NCBI GenBank assembly: GCA_014378345.1
Contig: JACMNW010000285.1
Span: 1-6,779 of the forward strand
DNA: 6,779 bases
DNA from: Pseudorhodobacter sp.
GTDB lineage: Bacteria; Pseudomonadota; Alphaproteobacteria; Rhodobacterales; Rhodobacteraceae
Direction of reading: 5' to 3'
Below are positions 1 to 5,731 of the stretch, one piece after another (the stretch's first letter is position 1; each line of letters starts with the position of its first letter). Position numbers and translations under genes: made by a program. Under the pieces are notes generated by a model that was not told the DNA's origin, searched no databases, and worked only from the letters and a program-made list of their open reading frames with translations.

Positions 1-993
1 AACATCATCGGTTTCCGCAGCAAAGCCGATTACCAATTTCGGGCGGTCAGCTTTCATCTGGCTAATCTGCGCCAAGATGTCGGGATTTTCGGTAAAATTC
101 AAAGCAGGCGATTTGCCCGCCCCATCTTTCTTCATCTTGTGATCCGCCGCGTTGCCCACCCGCCAATCGGCCACTGCGGCGGCAAATATCGCCCCATGGG
201 GGGGCAAACCCGCCTCAACCGCCGCCAGCATTTCCTGTGCAGTTTCCACCTTCACCACTGCCACCCCCTTGGGCGGCGGCACCGCGGCAGGCCCGGTCAC
301 AAAGGTTACATTCGCCCCCAGATCACGCAAGACCGCTGCAATGGCGGCCCCCTGCGCGCCCGACGACCGATTGGCAATATACCGAACAGGATCAATAGGT
401 TCATGCGTTGGCCCCGATGTGACCAGCACGTGTTTTCCGGCCAACGGTCCGCCGGACAGGGCCGCTTCAACCGCTGCCAATATTTCCAGCGGCTCTGCCA
501 TCCGCCCCGGCCCAAACTCACCGCAAGCCATTGCACCTTCATTCGGGCCGACGACCAAAACGCCATCGTCTCGCAACCGCGTCACATTGCGCCGGGTCGC
601 AGCATGATCCCACATCCGCACATTCATTGCAGGCGCAACCAGAACCCGCGTATCGGTCGCAAGCAACAGGGTCGATGCCAGATCATCCGCCCGGCCACCC
701 GCCATTTTTGCCATCAAATCCGCAGTTGCCGGGGCCACAACGATCAGGTCGGCCACCCGACTTAACTGAATATGGCCCATTTCGGCCTCATCCGTCAGGT
801 CAAACAGCTCTTGATAGACCTTCTCGCCAGCCAGTGCTGCAACCGATAGCGGTGTTACAAATTCGGCCGCAGCCCGCGTCATTACAGGCGTAACTGCCGA
901 TCCGGCATCCCGTATTTTACGGATCAGATCCAATACTTTGTAAGCGGATATCCCGCCGCCAATAATCAACAGTATCCGTTTGTCTGGCAGCAT
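1..993 (-). CDS. coaBC: Bifunctional phosphopantothenoylcysteine decarboxylase / phosphopantothenate-cysteine ligase CoaBC, C-terminus cut off
   Basis: Cytoplasmic enzyme carrying out two consecutive steps of coenzyme A synthesis: the CoaB domain ligates cysteine to 4'-phosphopantothenate and the CoaC domain decarboxylates the product to 4'-phosphopantetheine using FMN. I translated the minus strand by hand: 331 codons run open to the window edge, about 70 short of the usual 400 or so. The CoaC half (residues 1-180) has the FMN-binding start IGGGISAYK, GHIQLSR with the expected catalytic His74, the PAMN motif (Asn124) and ACGEFGPGRM with Cys157, matching His75, Asn125 and Cys158 of E. coli Dfp. 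The CoaB half begins near residue 185 (GKHVLVTSGPTHEPID), followed by RYIANRSSG, AAAVADWR, the HKMKKDG lysine region and NPDILA, ending in GFAAETDD. The ATG at 993 has AGGAG 8 bases upstream. It lies 68 bases downstream of rpoH2 in the same direction, so cotranscription is possible. Confidence 0.96.
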   Translation of the reverse strand, partial: MLPDKRILLIIGGGISAYKVLDLIRKIRDAGSAVTPVMTRAAAEFVTPLSVAALAGEKVYQELFDLTDEAEMGHIQLSRVADLIVVAPATADLMAKMAGGRADDLASTLLLATDTRVLVAPAMNVRMWDHAATRRNVTRLRDDGVLVVGPNEGAMACGEFGPGRMAEPLEILAAVEAALSGGPLAGKHVLVTSGPTHEPIDPVRYIANRSSGAQGAAIAAVLRDLGANVTFVTGPAAVPPPKGVAVVKVETAQEMLAAVEAGLPPHGAIFAAAVADWRVGNAADHKMKKDGAGKSPALNFTENPDILAQISQMKADRPKLVIGFAAETDDV

Positions 994-1001
994 AGGCCTG
1001 G

Positions 1002-1006
1002 CTCCT
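1002..1006 (-). promoter_or_regulatory. Ribosome binding site of coaBC
   Basis: AGGAG on the minus strand, 8 bases before the ATG at 991-993. It supports that start for coaBC, whose first residues (MLPDKRILLI) lead directly into the FMN-binding fold. Confidence 0.75.
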
Positions 1007-1061
1007 GCAACGCGGGCTGCCTTAGGTTTAGGCGGCTCTTGGCAGGAACTCAACCACTTGG

Positions 1062-1940
1062 CTAAACTCTGAAAAAATGCACTTCACTGGATTGCGCTTC
1101 CAACGATTTGCGCATTTTGCCAAACGCAGCCGCCTCAAGCTGGCGTACACGTTCTTTCGATAGACCAAGCTCTTCGCCAAGGCTTTCAAGCGTCCGCGCC
1201 TCTTCGCGCAGTTTGCGCTCTGCCACGATGAACCTCTCACGCGGGTTCAAGGCCTGCATTGCATTCACCAGCCATCCACGCAGATGGGCTGCATCATGGC
1301 TGGTTTCCACAACATCTGCGGCCTGCGCCGTGTCGTCTTCCAGCATGTCGATCCATTCGCGCCCGTCATCTTCCGATGACTGGGTGGCGTTCAAAGAATA
1401 GTCAGATCCCGCCAATCGCCCTTCCATCATTTCAACGTCGGCCAACGGGACCCCCACTTCGCTTGCGATACGCTGGCGCAACTGATGGCCATCCAACACT
1501 TCGCCCGCTGAGGTCGCTTCCCGCTCCAGCTTGGCTTGCACCCGCCGAAGGTTAAAAAACAGCGATTTCTGGCTGCTGGTAGACCCGGTGCGCACCATCG
1601 ACCAGTTGCGCATAACGTAGTCTTGGATTGACGCTTTGATCCACCACACCGCATAAGTCGAAAATCGAACGCCGCGATCAGGGTCAAACTTATCGGCCGC
1701 TTTCATCAGGCCAAGCGACGCTTCTTGAATCAAATCGTTCATCGGCGCGCCGTAACGGCGAAATTTCGATGCCATTGAAATCGCCAACCGCATGTAGGCG
1801 GTGATCAACCGGTGCAGTGCCGCCTCATCGCGCTGATCGCGCCACGCATATGCAAGCCGCAGTTCGGTTTCTGCATCAAGCAGTTCCGCTTTCATCGCTT
1901 TGCGCGACATGGTTTGGTCGTTATAAGTTTGGAGCGCCAT
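1062..1940 (-). CDS. rpoH2: RNA polymerase sigma-32-type factor RpoHII
   Basis: Alternative sigma factor of the RpoH family, 292 residues. Region 2 is intact: RLAISMASKF and DLIQEASLGLMKAADKFDP (about 51-87), then FSTYAVWWIKASIQDYVMR (about 93-111). The RpoH box is present as QKSLFFNLRR (about 124-133). Region 4.2 carries a helix-turn-helix near 251-276 (LGLSKERVRQLE). The N-terminus (MALQTYND, SRKAMKAELL) and the wording of region 2 fit the RpoHII paralogue of Rhodobacter better than RpoHI, as I recall those sequences. In Rhodobacter sphaeroides RpoHII is made under RpoE control and drives the response to singlet oxygen and other oxidative stress. The ATG at 1940 is chosen over the TTG at 1943 because GGAGG sits 6 bases before it and only 3 before the TTG. 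A candidate ECF promoter lies upstream at 1994-2023; coaBC follows downstream. The stop is TAG. Confidence 0.95.
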   Translation of the reverse strand: MALQTYNDQTMSRKAMKAELLDAETELRLAYAWRDQRDEAALHRLITAYMRLAISMASKFRRYGAPMNDLIQEASLGLMKAADKFDPDRGVRFSTYAVWWIKASIQDYVMRNWSMVRTGSTSSQKSLFFNLRRVQAKLEREATSAGEVLDGHQLRQRIASEVGVPLADVEMMEGRLAGSDYSLNATQSSEDDGREWIDMLEDDTAQAADVVETSHDAAHLRGWLVNAMQALNPRERFIVAERKLREEARTLESLGEELGLSKERVRQLEAAAFGKMRKSLEAQSSEVHFFRV

Positions 1941-1946
1941 CAATAA

Positions 1947-1951
1947 CCTCC
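1947..1951 (-). promoter_or_regulatory. Ribosome binding site that fixes the rpoH2 start
   Basis: GGAGG on the minus strand, spaced 6 bases from the ATG at 1938-1940. The in-frame TTG just before it would leave only 3 bases of spacing, so the ATG is the better start. The leader upstream of this site contains a run of eight T on the coding strand (1955-1962). Confidence 0.8.
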
Positions 1952-1993
1952 GTCAAAAAAAATCTCTGTCGGCTTTATTTGCCGTTCACCTTC

Positions 1994-2023
1994 ATATTAC
2001 GAGGCAATGCCGTGACTGGATCA
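1994..2023 (-). promoter_or_regulatory. Candidate RpoE (ECF sigma) promoter of rpoH2
   Basis: On the minus strand TGATCC (2018-2023) is followed by exactly 18 bases and then TAATAT (1994-1999). From memory, the RpoE-ChrR-controlled promoters of Rhodobacter sphaeroides have a TGATCC -35 element and a TA-rich -10 about 18 bases away, and the rpoHII gene there is one of the direct RpoE targets. The predicted transcription start would be near 1987, giving a leader of about 47 bases before the rpoH2 ATG. The sequence match and its placement are seen directly; the identity of the sigma factor is inferred, since rpoE/chrR are not in this window. Confidence 0.75.
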
Positions 2024-2044
2024 ATGGTTCCCTGCAAAAATGTG

Positions 2045-2575
2045 ATGCCCAAGTTTACACTCGTGATTGGCGGCGCGCGATCTGGCAAATCAAGCTTTGC
2101 TGAAGGGCTGGCAATCGCCACCAACCGCCCTCGCCGCTATATCGCCACAGCACAAGCGTGGGATGCGGAAATGCAGGCCCGCATTGCCCAACACAAAGAT
2201 CAGCGCGGCGAAGCCTGGATCACAGTAGAGGCCCCGTTTGATCTGTGCGGGGCCTTGGCAGATGCGCCACCAAGCGAAATTGTGTTGGTCGATTGCGCCA
2301 CCCTTTGGCTTCCCAACCACCTCCTGGCCGAGGTCAATCTTGATGCCGAGGCCGCCAAATTGCTGGGTGCAATCGCCGACTGCGCCGCTCCAGTCGTTGT
2401 CGTCTCGAACGAGGTCGGCTGGTCCATCGTGCCTGACAACGCCCTTGCCCGCGCCTTTCGTGATGCCCAAGGCCGGTTAAATCAACGCATGGCTGCGCAA
2501 GCGGGTCTGGTGGTCGCCGTTATGGCCGGGTTGCCGATTGTGCTTAAAGGCCAGCTTCCGGAAACCACCGCATGA
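2045..2575 (+). CDS. cobP: Adenosylcobinamide kinase / adenosylcobinamide-phosphate guanylyltransferase
   Basis: Bifunctional enzyme of cobalamin nucleotide-loop assembly (CobP in aerobic-pathway naming, CobU in Salmonella): it phosphorylates adenosylcobinamide and then transfers GMP to give adenosylcobinamide-GDP. The 176-residue length is normal for the family. The protein opens with the P-loop GGARSGKS (9-16). His50 in AQHKDQRGEAW matches the histidine that is guanylylated in CobU. VDCATLWLPN (82-91), VVSNEVGWSIVP (119-130) and ARAFRDAQGRLNQR (135-148) are family signatures, and the tail ends GLPIVLKG. The start is uncertain: the ATG at 2045 gives the normal N-terminus, but no Shine-Dalgarno sequence precedes it. 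The ATG at 2024 would add seven residues, and the open frame continues further upstream into the rpoH2 5' region. Its stop overlaps the next start (ATGA), so it is coupled to the phosphatase gene. Confidence 0.93.
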   Translation: MPKFTLVIGGARSGKSSFAEGLAIATNRPRRYIATAQAWDAEMQARIAQHKDQRGEAWITVEAPFDLCGALADAPPSEIVLVDCATLWLPNHLLAEVNLDAEAAKLLGAIADCAAPVVVVSNEVGWSIVPDNALARAFRDAQGRLNQRMAAQAGLVVAVMAGLPIVLKGQLPETTA

Positions 2576-3150
2576 CGCGGTTTTGGTGGGTCCGCCATGG
2601 GCCAACGCACGCCAAAACCATGGTCGGCTGGTCTGATCTGCCCGCTGATTTATCGGATCACGGCGCGATCACCAGGCTATCCGCATATCTGCCGCAAGAC
2701 GCCATTTTAGTATCCTCAGACCTGATCCGCGCGGTGGCTACCGCCGATGCCGTGCAGGCAGATCGGCAGCGTTTGCCGCATGATCCGACCCTTCGGGAAA
2801 TGCACTTTGGCGATTGGGAACTGCGCAGCCATACCCAGATCGAGGCAGAAACGCTCGAACTGTTCCGTGCCTTTTGGGATAGCCCCGGCGAGGTGCGCCC
2901 GCCACGCGGCGAAAGCTGGAACGATATCAATGCCCGCATTTGGTCTGCAACTGACCGCTTGATCACAGCTTACACCGGGCGCAATATCGTTGTTGTTGCC
3001 CATTTTGGCGCGATCCTTTCCGCGTTGCAAAGGGCCAAAGATTTGGCACCGATCCAAGCCTTTGCCCACCGCATAGATAATTTTTCAGTAACCGAAATGG
3101 TTCACACCGAAAACGGCTGGAAACTTGGCCGCATCAATCACATCGCGTGA
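2572..3150 (+). CDS. Histidine phosphatase family protein, possibly alpha-ribazole phosphatase (CobC)
   Basis: Member of the histidine phosphatase (phosphoglycerate mutase-like) superfamily, 192 residues. The phosphohistidine motif VRHGPT gives Arg8 and His9. The second catalytic arginine is Arg53 (SSDLIRAVATA), the acid is Glu76 (LREMHFGDWE), and the second histidine is His144 (VVVAHFGAI). GESWNDINARI (113-123) is also typical. All catalytic residues are present, so it should be active. The start ATG overlaps the cobP stop by 4 bases and has only a poor ribosome binding site, indicating translational coupling. That context suggests dephosphorylation of alpha-ribazole-5'-phosphate or adenosylcobalamin-phosphate in the same pathway, the job of CobC. 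The superfamily is broad, however, and the sequence alone does not fix the substrate, so I leave the gene symbol blank. Confidence 0.9.
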   Translation: MTRFWWVRHGPTHAKTMVGWSDLPADLSDHGAITRLSAYLPQDAILVSSDLIRAVATADAVQADRQRLPHDPTLREMHFGDWELRSHTQIEAETLELFRAFWDSPGEVRPPRGESWNDINARIWSATDRLITAYTGRNIVVVAHFGAILSALQRAKDLAPIQAFAHRIDNFSVTEMVHTENGWKLGRINHIA

Positions 3151-3155
3151 TATGC

Positions 3156-3173
3156 AACCGCACAAAACCGCAC
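3156..3173 (+). repeat. Short tandem direct repeat in the gap before the GST-like gene
   Basis: AACCGCAC occurs at 3156-3163 and again at 3166-3173, so the copies recur every 10 bases, about one helical turn. They lie just after the phosphatase stop and 55 bases before the GST-like start. The rest of the 78-base gap (3151-3228) shows only C/A-rich sequence and no convincing promoter or terminator. It may be a regulator site or chance. Confidence 0.3.
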
Positions 3174-3217
3174 TGTCTTGAGCACCGAAAATTCGTTACC
3201 CAAACCCAAACCCGCAC

Positions 3218-3223
3218 AGGAGG
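3218..3223 (+). promoter_or_regulatory. Ribosome binding site that fixes the start of the GST-like gene
   Basis: AGGAGG is followed by 5 bases and then the ATG at 3229. A longer open frame beginning with TTG at 3178 would place this site inside the coding region and add a low-complexity Lys/Pro-rich extension, so the ATG is preferred. Confidence 0.85.
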
Positions 3224-3228
3224 CGCAA

Positions 3229-4101
3229 ATGACCTACGATCTTGCCATTGGCGACCGCGCCTATTCCAGTTGGTCCTTGCGTGGCTGGTTGCTGTTTGAT
3301 GCCTTTGATATTCCGGTCAAAACCCATTCCGCGCGGCTTTACACCAATGAACTGGCGACCTTGCTGAAGGAATTCTTTCCAGGAAGAACTGCACCAACCA
3401 TGCGCACCCCCGATGGCACCGTTGTGCCTGAAACCCTTGCCATTGCCGAAGAACTGGCCTCGCGCCACCCGAATGCCGGAATTTGGTCAACAAACCCAAA
3501 GGCGCGGTCGATTGCCCGCGTTCTCGCCGCTGAAATGCACGCAGGCTTTTCCGCCTTGCGCAGCCACTGTCCGATGAACCTGCGCGTCAGTTACACAGAC
3601 TGCGCCCCGACAGACGCTGTTTTGGCCGATCTTGACCGCCTGCAAACGCTGTGGGCATGGGCACGGGCGGAAACTGGGGCCACTGGGCCGTGGCTTTGTG
3701 GCGACTATTCCGCCGCCGATGCCTTTTTTGCCCCGGTCGCGGCACGCATAGCTGGCTACAACCTGCCCGCTGCCCCCGATGCCGCCGCCTATGTGGCAGC
3801 GCATTTGGCGCATCCCTCATTCCGTCGCTGGCGGGCCATGGGCATGGTCGACGGGGCAGATCAAGATTATTACCGACGCGACTTTCCGGTTCGCCCATGG
3901 CCGGGGCCGCAGATTTTGGCGGCAAAAGCCGTGGCCGCTGGCCCTTCCGTCAACGCAACCTGCCCCTATTCCGGCAAGCCCGTCACCCATTTCATGGACC
4001 TTGGGGCCACGGTCTGGGGTTTTTGCAACCCGTTCTGCCGCGATAAAACTGTCGCAGATCCAGAAGCTTGGCCTAAATTCATGGTTCTTTACCAATCGTA
4101 A
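3229..4101 (+). CDS. Glutathione S-transferase-like protein with a C-terminal YHS/TRASH-like cysteine tail
   Basis: Cytoplasmic protein of 290 residues, longer than the 200-230 usual for a GST. The N-terminal thioredoxin-like half (1-80) has AYSSWSLRGWLLFD, where a serine near 13-14 could be the glutathione-activating residue, then TMRTPDG and the PETLAIAEEL segment that fits the GSH-gamma-glutamyl binding site (Ser/Thr-x-AI). The helical C-terminal half (about 90-215) includes LCGDYSAADAFFAPV, the usual GST N-capping-box region. After a Pro-rich linker (PVRPWPGP), residues 245-288 hold Cys245-Pro-Tyr-Ser-Gly, His254 and FCNPFCRDKTVADPEAW with Cys266 and Cys270. The spacing resembles a YHS/TRASH metal-binding module with the second cysteine replaced by Ser248. 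The substrate is unknown. The gene lies between the cobP pair and comM, 78 and 47 bases from its neighbours. The GST fold is well supported; the metal-site reading is inference. Confidence 0.85.
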   Translation: MTYDLAIGDRAYSSWSLRGWLLFDAFDIPVKTHSARLYTNELATLLKEFFPGRTAPTMRTPDGTVVPETLAIAEELASRHPNAGIWSTNPKARSIARVLAAEMHAGFSALRSHCPMNLRVSYTDCAPTDAVLADLDRLQTLWAWARAETGATGPWLCGDYSAADAFFAPVAARIAGYNLPAAPDAAAYVAAHLAHPSFRRWRAMGMVDGADQDYYRRDFPVRPWPGPQILAAKAVAAGPSVNATCPYSGKPVTHFMDLGATVWGFCNPFCRDKTVADPEAWPKFMVLYQS

Positions 4102-4135
4102 ACCTTTACCCCCCTATCCGTTAACCAAGGTAAAC
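4098..4135 (+). promoter_or_regulatory. Gap before comM with small inverted repeats and a TTAACC half-site
   Basis: The 47 bases between the GST-like gene and comM hold GTAAACCTTTAC, a perfect 5-base inverted repeat at 4098-4109 that overlaps the GST stop, a TTAACC at 4121-4126 and GGTAAAC at 4129-4135. TTTACC (4105-4110) and GGTAAA (4129-4134) can pair. TTAACC resembles half of a CtrA site, but the second half is not at the proper distance. No clear -35/-10 pair or terminator is visible. Any regulatory role is a guess. Confidence 0.2.
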
Positions 4136-4148
4136 GGAGTTTTAGGAT

Positions 4149-5663
4149 ATGGTTGCACGGGCCTACACAGTGGCCTTTGAAGGGGTCGAGGCGCGAATAG
4201 TCGAGGTGCAATGCGCCATAGCCCCCGGTCTGCCGTCGTTTTCTATCGTCGGCCTACCCGACAAAGCGGTGTCCGAGGCGAAAGAACGCGTGCGCGCGTC
4301 GCTTGCGTCCATGTCCATCGCCCTGCCGTCAAAAAGAATCACAGTGAACCTGTCGCCCGCCGATTTGCCAAAAGAAGGCTCGCATTTCGATCTGCCCATC
4401 GCTTTGGCGCTGCTGGCTGCGTTGGAAATAATTCCCAAGGATGAAATCGAAGGCACCGTTGCGTTAGGAGAACTTTCCCTCGATGGCCGCCTGATCGCCG
4501 TGATCGGCGCCCTGCCCGCCGCCATGGCCGCCGCCGATGCAGACCGCGCGCTTTTGTGCCCCAAAGCCTGCGGTGCCGAAGCTGCTTGGGTTGGGGCCAC
4601 ACAAGTGTTGGCCGCAAGTTCCCTGTCCGAAGTGGTGCGCCATTATACAGGTCAGTCGCCGCTCACTCCCGCCGAGGCAGGCGAAGTGCAACCCGCCACG
4701 TTCCGCCGCGATCTGCGGGATGTGAAGGGCCAGGAACGCGCGAAACGCGCGTTGGAAATTGCCGCCGCAGGTCGGCATCATGTGCTGATGATCGGCAGCC
4801 CGGGGTCTGGCAAATCCATGCTCGCCGCCCGCCTGCCCGGCATTTTGCCACCGCTTTCGGCGATTGAAGCGCTGGAAACCTCAATGATCCATTCGCTGGC
4901 GGGCCTGCTGACCGATGGCGGCATAAGCCGCGCGCGCCCCTACCGGGAGCCGCACCATACCGCATCCATGGCTGCGATTGTTGGTGGTGGGCGGGGGGCC
5001 AAACCGGGTGAAATCAGCTTGGCACACAACGGCGTGCTGTTTTTGGATGAGTTTCCCGAATTCCCGCGCCCTGTGCTGGAAACCCTGCGCCAACCGATTG
5101 AAACAGGTGAAATCGTCGTCGCCCGCGCCAATGCGCATGTGAAATACCCCTGCCGTTTCTTGCTGGTAGCCGCCGCAAACCCTTGCAAATGCGGCTACCT
5201 CACCGATCCCGCGCGGTCCTGCAGCAAGGCACCACTCTGTGGCGATGATTATATAGGACGCATCTCCGGCCCCTTGATGGACCGCTTTGATCTGCGCATA
5301 GAGGTGCCGCCGGTGGCCTATACTGACCTCGATTTACCTGCCTCCGGCGACACATCGGCGCAGGTTTCCGCCCGCGTGGCCATCGCCCGCGCCGTGCAAA
5401 CCGAACGTTTCGTTGATCACCCCGAAATGCGGGTCAACGCCGATGCCGAAGGTGCTGTGCTGGATGAAATAGCCAGCCCCGATGCCGAGGGGCGCGCGCT
5501 TTTGGCCCGCGTGGCCGAACGCTTTGGCCTGTCTGCACGGGGTTATCACCGTGTTTTGCGCGTGGCCCGCACGATTGCCGATCTTGATGGATCAACGGGC
5601 GTACGCCAGCCGCATATCGCTGAGGCGGTCAGTTTCAGACTGGCCTCCAGCGCCAAAGCCTAG
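4149..5663 (+). CDS. comM: ComM / YifB family Mg-chelatase-like AAA+ ATPase
   Basis: Full-length 504-residue ComM (YifB) protein. In naturally transforming bacteria ComM is a hexameric helicase that promotes branch migration while incoming single-stranded DNA is integrated; in Rhodobacter capsulatus its homologue has been linked to uptake of gene transfer agent DNA. The N-terminal Lon-protease-like fold (about 1-170) has SFSIVGLPDKAVSEAKERVR, TVNLSPADLPKEGSHFDLPIAL and ALGELSLDGR. The AAA+ core follows: DVKGQERAKRALEIAAAGRH, Walker A GSPGSGKS (216-223), GGGRGAKPGEISLAHNGVLFLDE with Walker B ending at Glu301, and SGPLMDRFDL (373-382). Four cysteines (346, 348, 358, 364) after AAANP may bind zinc; the first pair is the usual family CxC. 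The C-terminal lid contains LSARGYHRVLRVARTIADLD. The start is the ATG at 4149 with GGAG 9 bases upstream. It converges with gshB across 68 bases. Confidence 0.96.
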   Translation: MVARAYTVAFEGVEARIVEVQCAIAPGLPSFSIVGLPDKAVSEAKERVRASLASMSIALPSKRITVNLSPADLPKEGSHFDLPIALALLAALEIIPKDEIEGTVALGELSLDGRLIAVIGALPAAMAAADADRALLCPKACGAEAAWVGATQVLAASSLSEVVRHYTGQSPLTPAEAGEVQPATFRRDLRDVKGQERAKRALEIAAAGRHHVLMIGSPGSGKSMLAARLPGILPPLSAIEALETSMIHSLAGLLTDGGISRARPYREPHHTASMAAIVGGGRGAKPGEISLAHNGVLFLDEFPEFPRPVLETLRQPIETGEIVVARANAHVKYPCRFLLVAAANPCKCGYLTDPARSCSKAPLCGDDYIGRISGPLMDRFDLRIEVPPVAYTDLDLPASGDTSAQVSARVAIARAVQTERFVDHPEMRVNADAEGAVLDEIASPDAEGRALLARVAERFGLSARGYHRVLRVARTIADLDGSTGVRQPHIAEAVSFRLASSAKA

Positions 5664-5731
5664 CCGCTCTTCCCATCTTGCGGGCAGTCATCGCAAAGCA
5701 AACGTGGCCGTCAGGCCGGATGAGTGCCGGG

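Noticed and set aside
170..176. GCCACTG, similar to the cobalamin riboswitch B12 box (another copy at 3679-3685)
   Set aside because: Both copies lie inside coding regions (coaBC antisense, GST-like gene), far from the cobP start and without the rest of the riboswitch. The gap before cobP is also too short for a cobalamin riboswitch.
139..893. Long plus-strand open frames opposite coaBC
   Set aside because: The minus strand encodes a continuous, motif-complete CoaBC. The plus-strand products are rich in Arg, His, Pro and Gly with no recognisable domain, as expected for antisense frames in GC-rich DNA.
1016..1036. Imperfect hairpin between rpoH2 and coaBC
   Set aside because: A 7-base stem with a C-A mismatch and a 7-base loop, followed by no T-tract. 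It is too weak to call a terminator or attenuator.
1817..2044. Upstream extension of the cobP open frame
   Set aside because: It is antisense to the start of rpoH2 and covers its promoter. CobP proteins begin right before the P-loop, as they do with the ATG at 2045.
3178..3228. N-terminal extension of the GST-like protein from TTG at 3178
   Set aside because: The strong AGGAGG at 3218-3223 with 5-base spacing to the ATG at 3229, and the low-complexity nature of the extension, favour the shorter protein.
3651..4046. Alternative plus-strand frames inside the GST-like gene
   Set aside because: They overlap a frame with clear GST features and have no ribosome site or domain signature of their own.
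5664..5731. Possible bidirectional terminator between comM and gshB
   Set aside because: The best structure is GGCC-4-GGCC (4-base stem), with only a loosely T-rich stretch on the gshB side. A terminator is expected between convergent genes, but the sequence does not show a convincing intrinsic one.
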